From the NCBI RefSeq assembly GCF_964340395.1, contig NC_135554.1:26401592-26465591 (forward strand): a DNA stretch of 64,000 bases. Direction: 5' to 3'. Positions 23,339 through 29,442 of this stretch are shown here, one piece after another. Below the pieces are notes generated by a model. That model was not told the origin of the DNA. It ran no database searches and was given only the letters and a program-made list of their open reading frames with translations. A program made the translations under genes and the position numbers. The first letter of the stretch is position 1. Each line of letters starts with the position of its first letter. Origin of the DNA: Glandiceps talaboti. Lineage: Eukaryota > Hemichordata > Enteropneusta > Spengelidae.

Positions 23339-26008
23339 ATGTATGAATGAATCATTATTATAATGTCCCGAAATTATTTTAAAAAATGCAATTTAATAAT
23401 TCATTATTATACATTATTTATTACAAAGATTGTTGAGAGTTCAGTCAGTAGCTAACAATTATTAAACATGCTTGATTGATTAGGGCAATGTAAGGAGCTG
23501 GAACGAAAATACAAAACAAGAATAATACATATCTTGCTATGTTCCTACATTAATATCTTTTTTCCAATGATAACAGGATCAATTTAGTTTATTTTGTGTT
23601 TCAACTCCATCAATAATACCTCTTCATAATTTTGTTATGAATATTTTATTACAAAACCAACTCATTATTCATATGTGTATGTAACTGTTGAATGTTCCAA
23701 TTCAACTTGATATACATATAGACTGTTCTGTGTCTTTCTAGTGCAATGTCCGAAGGGACATCTCATTCTAGTTTTATCAAAACTCCTTTTATCGACTTTC
23801 TAAGTACACTGGGATACAGTTTGGCTTTGTATGCATGACAGACATACAGGTTGATTGTAGTTTCTGTCTCCCATACCTGCTGTGTATAAAGTGTCTGTCT
23901 TTGAACACAAATTACACCTAAATTTAAAATTATGCATATTGATTAGCCTTATTTGCATATTAAGCATATAGTCTTATGAGCTATTTGCTTGGAGCAGAAG
24001 TTGTATTTATTCTAGATGATAGTTAAATTTGCTAATTATGTACATGCATATAAAGTACTATTAAATTTGCATATATATTACGCTGTCAAAATTTTCAGTA
24101 TATTTCTAAATATTTGTTTACCTAAATGAAAAATGACACAGAAAAAGTATACAAATCCAACTTTATCTGTTTTTGTTTTTCGAAATTCATTATTGAGTCA
24201 TGTGGAGTCGTGATGGTCTAGGGTTAGAGTGGTTTGCTTGGAATCTGCAGGTTGCAGGTTCGAGCCTCGCCTGCACCATTTGTTTCTGAATGGCTAAATT
24301 CCTTGGGCAAGATTTGAACTATGATTATGACTCAGTCAACCCAGCTGTATAATTGGGGACCTGGTAGGATAGAGGTTGTAATGTGAATGCTTTAATCCTA
24401 TGCACTTATACAATGTAGACGTAGAGTCTGCAATGGATTGTATGCTCCCCAGGGAGTTGAGAAGTATAAAGGGTTGTTTTGCCACCTTGGATCCATGCTA
24501 GGGGTAATACTTGTGAGCACATTGAACTCTTAGGAGGAAAGATGCACTATGAATTCACATTATCATATATTTGGTGATATCCCTAAATTTCAGTTACCTC
24601 TCTTAAGAGATATTAATTTCAGTAAAGCTATGCTTGGAAAAGGAGTATGAAAATAGTTGAACAATATCTAATCATGAACCTGAATGTTCATGAATTCTGG
24701 GGTCATAGTATCAATTGAAAATTTCTATTCACCGAGTCAAAACATTTCCTGCAAATGAATTCCTGATGATGCTGACAAGATGTTGGCGAATATTTGGGAT
24801 TCATTTCCAAGAAATTGTTTGACTTGGTGAGTAGAAATTTTTATTAGATAATATCACATTACTAGTTGAATGATCTCTTAGCATGCTAATTAGCTATTGA
24901 CTCATAATTCTTGACATTTCCTCTTTTATCATGAGAGAAATGACATAAATATTACATTGTAAATATTTTGTCAAATGGAATGGTAAATGGTATGTTATGA
25001 CTTACAAATGGGCACAAATTTGCCTGTATCCTTAGAATGTATATTTATCGGTATATGTTATGAATTTCACACCTGATGTTATAAGAGCTAACCTCTGGTT
25101 ATATCTGGTGTAATAAAAATTGACCTTTATGTGAGAGAACTTATTGACATGAGTGACATCCAAGTGTTATAATACTATTATATTTGTCCTATTGTTTTAC
25201 AGCAATGCAAGAATTGACTGCTCAGTACGAAGCTTTGAAAGCACAGTTGAATGACAATGAAACCCATACCCAACTTGGTAACTTGGAACGAAAATGGCAA
25301 CATCATGAACAAAATAACTTTGTTATGAAAGAATGTATCCTTATAAATTTGTGTTTGTGTAGTGTACTGTAACCAGTAGATATACATGTATATACTTTAT
25401 GTGTCATACTGTGTGAATTGATGGTATAAATTGGATTTGTTTATAAGTTTGGTATTTGAAAGTTAAATCTTATTAGTCCCCACAGTGCTTACACTAGAAG
25501 TGGCTAATAGAATGGGTTCTGTCCATCCATACTGTACTGTCTATCTGGAGTTGTTTCTTTACCATACCAGAACCGATTTGTTTAAATCATGCTGTATCTT
25601 GCATAGTATAAACTGCATAATCAAGTTGACAATTAGTTTAAAATCACTCTCAGATGACGTATTTCACAGGATATATGCTTTCACTGTCTTTTGTTATCAA
25701 GTCCTCCAAATGTTAACCATCTTGACTTAAAAATCTGTGTGTGTGTGTGTGTGTGTATGTGTGTGTGCATGCATGCATGTATTCATGCATGCGTGTGTGT
25801 GTGTGTGTGACAGGTGAATGTCGTGTGTTTGTTTTTGAATAACCTGTATTTATCAGTTGTGAAGAGTTTCCTTAACTTGGTTATCACAGTCATTGCCACT
25901 AAGAGTATGGAGAGTGATTACCGTCCTATTGTAAAGAATGTCAAAGGTATGTTGGCAGACTACAATAAAGTGATACAAGATTCCCTGGGCAGCAGGAAAG
26001 GCCACTAG
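742..26008 (+). CDS. IFT74: IFT74, intraflagellar transport protein 74 (3' part, 14 exons, 5' end outside window)
   Basis: Exons 742-801, 1069-1130, 1691-1769, 2365-2487, 2736-2920, 3348-3427, 6342-6395, 7099-7139, 7388-7444, 8016-8136, 8483-8646, 9321-9375, 25203-25334 and 25890-26008 join in phase to 1332 bp, giving 443 residues plus TAG. The product matches the C-terminal three quarters of animal IFT74 as I remember it, with landmarks such as [41 protein letters not shown] and [11 protein letters not shown]. Nearly all of it is Glu/Lys/Gln-rich coiled coil, with no membrane segment. Known role of the family: IFT74 pairs with IFT81 along its coiled coil in the IFT-B1 core and helps carry tubulin into cilia. 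The basic N-terminus that contributes to tubulin binding would lie upstream of the window. The first exon here starts in phase 0 after an acceptor AG at 740-741, so at least one exon precedes it. Introns range from about 190 bp to 15.8 kb. Confidence is very high for identity and high for exon edges. Confidence 0.97.
850..1007. repeat. (GT)n microsatellite
   Basis: Mostly pure TG dinucleotides with a few TGCATG/TATG interruptions, in the intron between IFT74 exons a and b, about 50 bp after the donor. Confidence 0.97.
1069..1130 (+). CDS. IFT74: IFT74 exon b
   Basis: 62 bp encoding [20 protein letters not shown] plus two bases of the next codon. Acceptor TTTAACAG, donor GTAAGT. Matches the KAQNDxExxSxDxIFTERQ stretch of vertebrate IFT74. 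Confidence 0.95.
1691..1769 (+). CDS. IFT74: IFT74 exon c
   Basis: 79 bp; the first base completes Glu, then [20 protein letters not shown] and SLVEDM. Acceptor TTGACAG, donor GTAAGC, ends in phase 0. Coiled-coil composition. Confidence 0.95.
1772..1945. repeat. ~80-bp tandem duplication
   Basis: AGCAATAACTTTACAGGGA and AGCAATAACTATACAGAGA head two diverged copies that share AGTTTAAAGA and a GATAGTTTG/CATAGTTGG stretch. A third partial copy begins near 1933. Confidence 0.7.
2365..2487 (+). CDS. IFT74: IFT74 exon d
   Basis: 123 bp, 41 codons from [12 protein letters not shown] to [10 protein letters not shown], phase 0 at both ends. Acceptor TATGTCAG, donor GTAAGT. Heptad-rich, with a QQQQLD-like Gln run. 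Confidence 0.95.
2736..2920 (+). CDS. IFT74: IFT74 exon e
   Basis: 185 bp, the longest IFT74 exon here. Contains [20 protein letters not shown] and [12 protein letters not shown] then [11 protein letters not shown], one of the most conserved blocks of the family. Acceptor ATACCAG, donor GTAAGA at 2921. That donor is duplicated 63 bp downstream (2984). Confidence 0.96.
2918..3043. repeat. 63-bp duplication including the exon e splice donor
   Basis: GACAGTAAGATAT occurs at the exon e donor and again 63 bp downstream. The intervening intron sequence (GACATTATTTGTGAAATATT and on) is almost identical in both copies. Confidence 0.9.
3090..3182. repeat. ~30-bp tandem repeat, 3 copies
   Basis: Three adjacent variants of ACTTACAAGGCAGCCCTAA followed by GT-TACA, within the intron after exon e. 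Confidence 0.7.
3348..3427 (+). CDS. IFT74: IFT74 exon f
   Basis: 80 bp encoding [18 protein letters not shown] then DMDLEEHQ. Acceptor ATCTTACAG, donor GTTTGT, ends in phase 1. The next intron holds the 37-bp minisatellite. Confidence 0.95.
3690..3960 (-). pseudogene. LINE reverse transcriptase C-terminal remnant
   Basis: On the minus strand an open stretch reads [18 protein letters not shown] then [15 protein letters not shown]. This is the typical tail of non-LTR (CR1/L2/Jockey-like) reverse transcriptase ORFs: xKLWNSLPxxI...S...FKKxLKxxLL. No RT catalytic motifs are present, so it is a 5'-truncated dead copy within an IFT74 intron. Confidence 0.7.
4259..6330. repeat. 37-bp minisatellite, about 56 copies
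   Basis: The unit runs CTCTCAGTTTATATACAG then TTCTGTCATATATCTTTAA, with a strict 37-bp period (for example 4261 to 4298). The common variants are CTCAG/CTTAG and CATATA/CATACA/CGTATA. The array fills most of the intron before IFT74 exon g and ends about 10 bp before its acceptor AG. Confidence 0.97.
6342..6395 (+). CDS. IFT74: IFT74 exon g
   Basis: 54 bp encoding [18 protein letters not shown] plus one base. Its acceptor (TTTACTCCAG, 6332-6341) lies directly against the last minisatellite unit. Donor GTTAGT. Matches the family block [15 protein letters not shown]. Confidence 0.95.
6823..7044 (-). pseudogene. three tandem tRNA-Thr-like sequences
   Basis: Three 74-bp units (starts 6823, 6897, 6971) read on the minus strand as a tRNA cloverleaf. 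The D stem GCTC/GAGC is perfect with GG in its loop (TAGCTCAGCTGGTCTGAGC). The anticodon stem TCTGG/TCAGG has loop CTTGTAT (anticodon TGT). The B box is GGTTCAAGTCC, with the T stem carrying one mismatch. The acceptor stem has about two mismatches and wobble pairs, so these are more likely pseudogenes or SINE heads than working genes. Confidence 0.6.
7099..7139 (+). CDS. IFT74: IFT74 exon h
   Basis: 41 bp micro-sized exon encoding [14 protein letters not shown], corresponding to the family's FIETFEETKNQEL. Acceptor AATTTCAG, donor GTAAGT, ends in phase 0. Confidence 0.94.
7388..7444 (+). CDS. IFT74: IFT74 exon i
   Basis: 57 bp encoding [19 protein letters not shown], matching the conserved [11 protein letters not shown] block. 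Acceptor TGCACAG, donor GTAAGT, phase 0 at both ends. Confidence 0.95.
7529..7580 (+). other. hammerhead-like motif
   Basis: CTGAGGA (7530-7536), a 4-bp stem GGTC/GACC (7538-7541 with 7552-7555), then AAAACGTC (7556-7563). This layout resembles the CUGANGA / stem II / GAAA core seen in Penelope-like element ends, with G12 replaced by A. Probably a decayed retroelement end. Confidence 0.35.
7650..7865 (+). mobile_element. SINE family 1, 5'-truncated copy
   Basis: CCCAGCTGTATAACTGGGTA through GGCTGCAATGGACTGTATTA to TGTTTTGCCACTATAGATCC matches the central and 3' parts of the fuller copy at 24207-24535. It ends in GTAAATACAC and an (ATT)n tail, as expected for a retroposed element. Confidence 0.7.
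8016..8136 (+). CDS. IFT74: IFT74 exon j
   Basis: 121 bp encoding [20 protein letters not shown] then [20 protein letters not shown] plus one base. Acceptor TCTTACAG, donor GTAAGT. The exon tail and donor (from about 8114) recur as partial copies in the following intron near 8166 and 8217, so this boundary has been tandemly duplicated. Confidence 0.95.
8483..8646 (+). CDS. IFT74: IFT74 exon k
   Basis: 164 bp encoding [19 protein letters not shown], then [20 protein letters not shown] and KQGDDKKR. Acceptor TCCCACAG, donor GTAAGT, phase 0 at the end. A GT/GTAT microsatellite begins about 30 bp after the donor. Confidence 0.95.
8675..8960. repeat. compound (GT)n / (GTCT)n / (GTAT)n microsatellite
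   Basis: Simple repeat beginning about 30 bp after the donor of IFT74 exon k, with long GTAT and GTCT blocks in the middle. Confidence 0.97.
9321..9375 (+). CDS. IFT74: IFT74 exon l
   Basis: 55 bp encoding [18 protein letters not shown] plus one base. Acceptor TAATTGTAG, donor GTAAGT. It precedes the 15.8-kb repeat-filled intron. Confidence 0.95.
9527..9770. repeat. 71-bp tandem repeat, 3-4 copies
   Basis: CAATACAAGTAGTACATATT starts at 9541, 9612 and 9683, 71 bp apart. Units include GACATTGAAAATATGGTT. Confidence 0.9.
9975..10565. repeat. ~39-bp minisatellite, about 14 copies
   Basis: The unit is GAAAGTTTACTGAACTAAGG then GGTGTGAAATCATGATATTT, with variants that drop CATGAT or substitute TTTAAAATG, so unit length varies from about 35 to 41 bp. 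It lies in the 15.8-kb IFT74 intron. Confidence 0.93.
10565..10975. other. unannotated intron interval
   Basis: Between two minisatellites. AT-rich, with no exon or element I can recognise; the 81-codon open frame here has no family features. Confidence 0.5.
10975..12085. repeat. 72-bp minisatellite, about 15 copies
   Basis: The unit carries TACCAGAGTTCCCCAGCCAT and CATATTTTGGTTTGAATGAT; for example TACCAG is at 11051 and 11123. Variants (GTTGGGGTCC versus TTTATTGTGGTTCC) alternate, showing homogenisation of sub-blocks. Confidence 0.95.
12616..12675. repeat. (ATCA)n microsatellite
   Basis: Runs of ATCA with occasional ATCT, about 60 bp. Confidence 0.95.
12810..13085 (+). mobile_element. SINE family 2 (tRNA-derived)
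   Basis: The head GTGTCCGAGTGGTTAAA resembles the A box of a type II (Leu/Ser) tRNA, and GGTCTGGGCTAGAGCC about 40 bp on resembles a B box. A body with CAGTTTGACTCTACCAAACA and CCTCCTGCATTAACACTG follows, then an A-rich end. A second copy of the body lies in reverse at 16130-16285, which supports a dispersed element. Confidence 0.65.
13146..13455 (+). pseudogene. LINE reverse transcriptase C-terminal remnant
   Basis: The open frame encodes [20 protein letters not shown] then [20 protein letters not shown], the standard tail of non-LTR retrotransposon RT proteins (SFxPRTxxxWNxLPxxxV...S..FKxxL). Upstream RT motifs are absent. The frame then runs into the ACAGAT microsatellite, so anything encoded after about 13470 is repeat. 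Confidence 0.75.
13470..14724. repeat. (ACAGAT/ATAGAT/ACAGAC)n then (GATA)n microsatellite, 1.25 kb
   Basis: Hexameric ACAGAT, ATAGAT and ACAGAC units in shifting order, ending in a pure GATA run at 14612-14714. It is flanked on both sides by LINE tail fragments in opposite orientations. Confidence 0.97.
14725..14775 (-). pseudogene. inverted LINE RT tail fragment
   Basis: The minus strand reads [14 protein letters not shown], the same motif as [13 protein letters not shown] of the plus-strand remnant at about 13300-13340, with upstream stops. It is a diverged inverted copy abutting the microsatellite. Confidence 0.6.
14776..15215. repeat. two short tandem duplications
   Basis: TATACTTTATGTTCAAACAT recurs about 98 bp apart (14780s and 14878). 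Separately, GGAGTGAACTATA...TAAGCTAACAGC...TATTGACCAAGGTAATAT occurs twice between 15057 and 15200. Confidence 0.8.
15216..16130. other. unannotated intron interval
   Basis: AT-rich intronic DNA of IFT74 with no recognisable exon, RNA gene or repeat beyond short AT runs. Confidence 0.5.
16130..16285 (-). mobile_element. SINE family 2 fragment (reverse)
   Basis: The minus strand reads CATTTAGTTTGACTACCAAC, then CCCTGGGCTCTCTTGTTTCC and TCCATTAACAC, parallel to the body of the copy at 12900-13000. An internal duplication of about 60 bp is visible (GAGAGCCCAGGGAAA twice). Confidence 0.6.
16286..17090. other. unannotated intron interval
   Basis: No coding or repeat signal that I can support. 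The 71-73-codon open frames here lack family features. Confidence 0.45.
17092..19145. repeat. 38-bp minisatellite, about 53 copies, with 84-bp higher-order end
   Basis: The unit is AGAAACACCACCCTACTGTC then AATTCAATAGCTTATATC (period 38, e.g. 17641 to 17679). Near the right end a composite 84-bp unit carrying ATAGACAAATAGCTTGTATC repeats three times (18897, 18981, 19065). Both outer edges read CCCTACTGTGAGTATA instead of CCCTACTGTCAATTCA. Confidence 0.97.
19538..19763. mobile_element. MITE-like element with 18-bp terminal inverted repeats
   Basis: GCAGGGCTCGAAATTAAC (19538-19555) is matched by GCTAATTTCAAGCCCTGC (19746-19763), 16 of 18 complementary. A GTGA stretch flanks both ends. The interior has no ORF but has further inverted GGTAGCC/GGCTACC pairs, so it can fold back. 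Confidence 0.7.
20272..20397. repeat. 62-bp tandem duplication
   Basis: TTTACTATCTGTGGTAATAG then CTAAAGACAAAATACATTGA occurs twice, nearly identically. Confidence 0.9.
20443..20892. repeat. (ACAT)n followed by (ATGT)n, self-complementary microsatellite
   Basis: About 120 bp of ACAT units switch at ACACATGTGTATG (near 20565) to about 320 bp of ATGT units. The two arms are reverse complements, so the DNA can form a long hairpin or cruciform. Confidence 0.97.
20893..22190. other. unannotated intron interval
   Basis: AT-rich intron of IFT74; I see no exon, RNA gene or recognisable repeat. Confidence 0.45.
22195..22870. repeat. ~58-bp irregular minisatellite, about 11 copies
   Basis: Diverged units of TAGGTTAGATTGATACAAAG, CTCCCCTAACTCTATGCATT, TGAGTCATA. 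Unit length drifts between about 45 and 65 bp. Confidence 0.85.
23137..23346. repeat. (GTAT)n / (GT)n microsatellite
   Basis: Pure GTAT, a short ATCATTGTATGTACGG break, then GT and again GTAT. Confidence 0.97.
24207..24540 (+). mobile_element. SINE family 1 (tRNA-derived head, conserved body)
   Basis: TGGTCTAGGGTTAGAGTGG (A-box-like) and GGTTCGAGCCTC (B-box-like) form a tRNA-derived head that closes near TGCACCA. A body follows with TTTCTGAATGGCTAAATTCC, CCCAGCTGTATAATTGGGGA and GTCTGCAATGGATTGTATGC. Partial copies lie at 7650-7865 and about 50115-50225. The body resembles the shared central domains of deuterostome and mollusc SINEs; the exact family cannot be named here. Confidence 0.75.
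24717..24843 (+). other. foldback element with hammerhead-ribozyme-like core
   Basis: Long inverted repeat: GAAAATTTCTA...CACC.AGTCAAA...AAATGAAT (24717-24760) pairs with ATTCATTT...TTTGACTTGGTG...TAGAAATTTTT (24799-24842). Between the arms lie CTGATGA (24763-24769), a 6-bp stem GCTGAC/GTTGGC (24771-24776 with 24782-24787) and GAA (24788-24790), in hammerhead order. The segment that would be stem III and the cleavage triplet (24791-24798) is irregular, so activity is doubtful. Likely a Penelope-like or retrozyme-like relic. Confidence 0.5.
25203..25334 (+). CDS. IFT74: IFT74 exon m
   Basis: 132 bp encoding [20 protein letters not shown], then [20 protein letters not shown] plus one base of Phe. 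Acceptor TTGTTTTACAG. The donor is the weak GTATCC at 25335, chosen because T + TC across the junction restores the conserved FIATKS; read-through would add unrelated residues before a stop at about 25370. Confidence 0.94.
25737..25810. repeat. (GT)n with GCAT interruptions
   Basis: GT dinucleotides broken by GCATGCATGCATG, in the last IFT74 intron, about 80 bp before the terminal exon. Confidence 0.93.
25890..26008 (+). CDS. IFT74: IFT74 terminal exon, C-terminus and stop
   Basis: 119 bp of coding sequence: [16 protein letters not shown] then [19 protein letters not shown] and TAG (26006-26008). Acceptor TTATCACAG. The ending matches the family's IATKSxESDYxPIxKNV...EYNKxIxDxL in both sequence and length. 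Confidence 0.96.
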
Positions 26009-26024
26009 CTGAGACTACCATAAA

Positions 26025-26262
26025 TTAATACAGCTGTATGGAACAGGACTGTTAGCAGAGATGGCATCACATTACTACTGACACTACCAAGATATGAAAA
26101 CAGGACTGCAAGCAAAGACAATATGACATTATTACTGATACTACCAAGATATGAAATTAGGACTGCAAGCAAAGACGACAAAACTATATTACTGACACTA
26201 CCAAGCTATGAAAATAGGACTGCTAGCAGAGACGACATCGCACTACTTCTGTGAATAACCCC
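26025..26262 (+). repeat. 57-bp tandem repeat in IFT74 3' UTR
   Basis: GGACTG recurs at 26046, 26103, 26160 and (partly) 26217, exactly 57 bp apart. Each unit includes an AGCAGAGACGACAT-like stretch and ACTACCAAGATATGAAAA. The repeat starts right after the stop codon. Confidence 0.85.
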
Positions 26263-26512
26263 AAATATGAAAAATTCATCCTTTAAATTGCTCTTTCACC
26301 TTTGAAGTGATTATTATTTTATAGTTGAAGTGTGTTTTTGAATGGAAATTATCTATGTTGACATCTGGTTGTACCGTGATATGTAGGTTGTCATATTGAA
26401 ATTGTAAATATTTGATACATCAATGTAGAGTCATTTCAAATGTCGTACTTCATTTACTATGACGTGTGTACAAAATGTCTAATACATGTAAATATTTCAG
26501 ACATTGGTTAGA

Positions 26513-26518
26513 AATAAA
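26513..26518 (+). terminator. poly(A) signal of IFT74
   Basis: AATAAA about 505 bp after the stop, followed by a T/G-rich stretch (CTCTGTGTCTCAATCTCTGTG) suited to a downstream element. It is the first canonical hexamer after the stop that has such a context. Confidence 0.75.
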
Positions 26519-26844
26519 TTGTTTCAACACTCGATGCTCTGTGTCTCAATCTCTGTGATATTCAACACCTTTCTTTGATATCAAATGTATATGACTTCAT
26601 GTCAAATGTATCAACCTAAGTTGTAAGTTTCTCTGGTCAAAATTCCAAACCATAGAGTTGAAAACAAGATGTTGCATGGCAAACAAGACAAACTCTAAGG
26701 ATATGGACACTGCATTTTTGGTTGTATATAAAGTTTTGTAGAGATGACTGATATCACATCAAGAAACATAATTGTAGCAATACCTACTGGTGGTGGTATT
26801 GTGTTCACATTGATATGCTTATATGTGTAGAGATATGTAGAACA

Positions 26845-26945
26845 CACCTGCTTGTGTGTGTGTGTTTGTAAGTGCTTGCTTGTGTGCGTGCGTGCATGCT
26901 TTTGTGTGTGTTTGTGCGTGCATGCATGCATTTGTGTGTGTGTAT
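26845..26945. repeat. degenerate (GT)n / GTGCATGC microsatellite
   Basis: Imperfect GTGTGT, TGCTTG and GTGCATGC stretches; open frames in it are repeat artefacts. Confidence 0.8.
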
Positions 26946-27311
26946 GGGGTGCATTATATTTGTTTTCAAATGTATGTGTGTATTTATTGAGTTAAAACCT
27001 ATGCAACTCACACTTTTTATTAACCATACCACATTTAGATACATTCATTTGTTAGTTCCATGACTATTGACAAATCCATTAGAAACGTGATAGCCAGGAA
27101 TTACAACTTATGAGAGTCACACTCATGGGATCCATATGTAATGGTGACTTGTGCTACCATGAATATATTGAATCAACTGAATACTTGTATAATACAGTAT
27201 ATGCCTCACCAAGTTAACAAAAGTTGTCTCAACACAGCAAGCACAGTGCCTGATATGGAAATCTCAGTTGTGTAATTTATAGAATAGATATATGATCCAA
27301 AATACTATGAA

Positions 27312-27580
27312 TAATAATAATAATAATATTTATTTCTTATAGAGCGCATTACATTAAAACAATCTCAATGCGCTGAACAAAAGTATAAAAGTAATTTAAA
27401 ATGTACATATACACAAGTATAAACATAATATGAAACAAGATAAAAATACAAAGACACGGAATGACATTTAAAAACTGAAATGTAAAAAAGTTAAAAGTTA
27501 ATAATAATGAGATCTAGAAAGATGATATTTTAAGGCGGATTTAAAACTGTTCAAAGTATGTGAAGAACTTATCAAATTTA
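27312..27580 (-). mobile_element. LINE 3' end (RT tail, 3' UTR and ATT tail)
   Basis: On the minus strand SSHTLNSFKSALKYHLSRSH then YY and a stop (typical non-LTR RT C-terminus). About 160 bp of T-rich 3' UTR follows, ending GCGCATTGAGATTG...AATGCGCTCTATAAGAAATA with an (ATT)n tail at 27312. It is severely 5'-truncated, as target-primed insertions usually are. Confidence 0.75.
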
Positions 27581-28009
27581 CTTATCCTGAAATTCATGAT
27601 TTGAAGTAAGAGTTAAATGAAGTTTTAAAATGATGTAATATCATACATACATTGATAATTAATATGTCAACCTCCTGACCATGTGATCGTAAACAGCCAC
27701 TCACAATTCATAATTATAGTTATTGCATACATCTAATAGTATGAACCTGATAATAAATCATATCCCATTACTATATTTGTAGTCGCTAACATTGTGAACA
27801 TCCATGACGTCATGTACTTTGGAACCTCTGGAGTCCAATCCTAACCCTAAATGTGTTCACCATTTATTATTCATAGAGTGTACATAAGCATCAAACATGT
27901 AGTAACTCTTGCAATGACTTGTTCTCAATTACATGGGGAAACTCATACAACTTTGTCCATGTTTCGGGCAATGTTGTTTCTCTCCATCTGCTGTTGTACC
28001 TTGTAAGCT

Positions 28010-28094
28010 TATAAGCTCGCTGATAACACCTTGAAAAAGATTTTTTATTCGAAACGTCGGATTTTACGTAAGTTTATACGGACTGACTTACAAG
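28010..28094 (+). other. hammerhead-like motif
   Basis: CTGATAA (28020-28026) and CGAAACGTC (28050-28058) sit between CTTGTAAG (28000-28007) and its complement CTTACAAG (28087-28094). The core is imperfect (A for G8) and stem II is not clear. Probably another decayed Penelope-like end. Confidence 0.3.
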
Positions 28095-28219
28095 TTTCAC
28101 ATGCATTTCTTTGCCGTTGTACCTTGCTACTTGATCTGTCTCTGCTTCTGTTTTTACTATGTGCCATCTATCCTGAACGATGTATATAAAAGACAGGTAT
28201 TATATGATGTAATTAATCA

Positions 28220-28292
28220 TAATCATTATCTTTAATTCTTATAAAGCGCATTACATTAAAAATAGTCTCAATGCACTGTACAACTGATTGGA
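28220..28292 (-). mobile_element. LINE 3' terminus, same family as 27312-27580
   Basis: The minus strand reads GTGCATTGAGACTATTTTTA then AATGCGCTTTATAAGAATTA, near-identical in layout to the terminus at 27320-27380. Confidence 0.65.
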
Positions 28293-29391
28293 GCAAACAA
28301 CAAACGGACATAAAAGACAACAAAAATACACTCTGAAAATAAAACTGTTAAAACTGTTTAAATGTCTTTATATTAGAAACATACTAGTAAAAAGGTTCAC
28401 ATGCAAAACGGTAAAATATACAAAAGAGTTAAGAGTATGAAGAGTATGATAAAAAACAACAACCTAATTTAGAATGTCTTTGTATATCTTTACATACAGT
28501 TCAATTTGATGTCACTATACTATTATTATAGCACCGTGTAACACGTGATACCACTCCCTAAGTTTACGAGGAACACCAACCAAATTTGTTGTAAGTTGAT
28601 TAGACACAACGACCTGTGTTACGTTTTCAGTTGTATTCTAACTTAGTGTGGCAAATGTTGTATCTAATAGGAAATCAACAAATGACTTTGCCAAACATAG
28701 AATATCATCTGAGCCTCTATGTGGAAAGTTAAGGTATTTAGCGTCATTGCATTGTGAGTTTAGTGAACTTTGACAATATTCGCTAATGTGAGGTAAAGGT
28801 AATGGAGAATGGTGATGTCAGTTATCTTTCATCTTCAGATAATGTAGATTAGTACTTTACAGAATAATAACATAGGTATGTCTTATTAAGCTACATTTGT
28901 GAATGTCATATGTCTCCCTTGATAATACCACCGACTTAGCCAAGGAAATGTGATAGGTGAATTAGTGCTTTATCTGGAAGGCTAGGCGCCATCATCACGT
29001 AAAATAATACATACTCTTAAAGTAAGGTTTATATTTAACATGTATCTACCCCTAATGGCTCATTAGGTATTTCCTGAATGAAAAAAATACTTGTGAAGAA
29101 ATTGACCACCAATTTTATTGACTCAAAATGTTTTTGTACAGAAACGGACACAACATCTCTACCACTGTCGTAGTTGCTAGGCCTGTTACTACACATGTCC
29201 TGACGTCACCAGAGAATATAGGGAAACAATGCAGTAAGGTTGGAAACGGTATAGTTTGGCTATAATTCTGTTTACTGATTAAATGACAATCGTTATAAAA
29301 CTGTGGAAGTATCAATAGTCGCTCTTACTACAATACACAAACGAACAATCATTACTAAGGGAGCCTCCAATAGTCTTTCTTACTACAATAC

Positions 29392-29442
29392 ACACACACA
29401 CATACATACATACATACATACATACATACATACATACATACA
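29392..29442. repeat. (CATA)n microsatellite
   Basis: ACACACACACA followed by about ten CATA units. Confidence 0.95.

Larger units (their letters stand above)
26009..26540 (+). other. IFT74: IFT74 3' untranslated region
   Basis: Inferred 3' UTR from the stop to just past the poly(A) signal. Its first 250 bp are four tandem 57-bp units; the rest is AT-rich single-copy sequence. Confidence 0.75.

Noticed and set aside
25184-25372. ORF extending IFT74 exon m at both ends
   Set aside because: The first residues precede the acceptor AG at 25201-25202, and the last 12 follow the donor; the spliced form restores the conserved FIATKS.
25485-25730. 81-codon ORF in the last IFT74 intron
   Set aside because: No conserved content; the flanking exons join perfectly without it.
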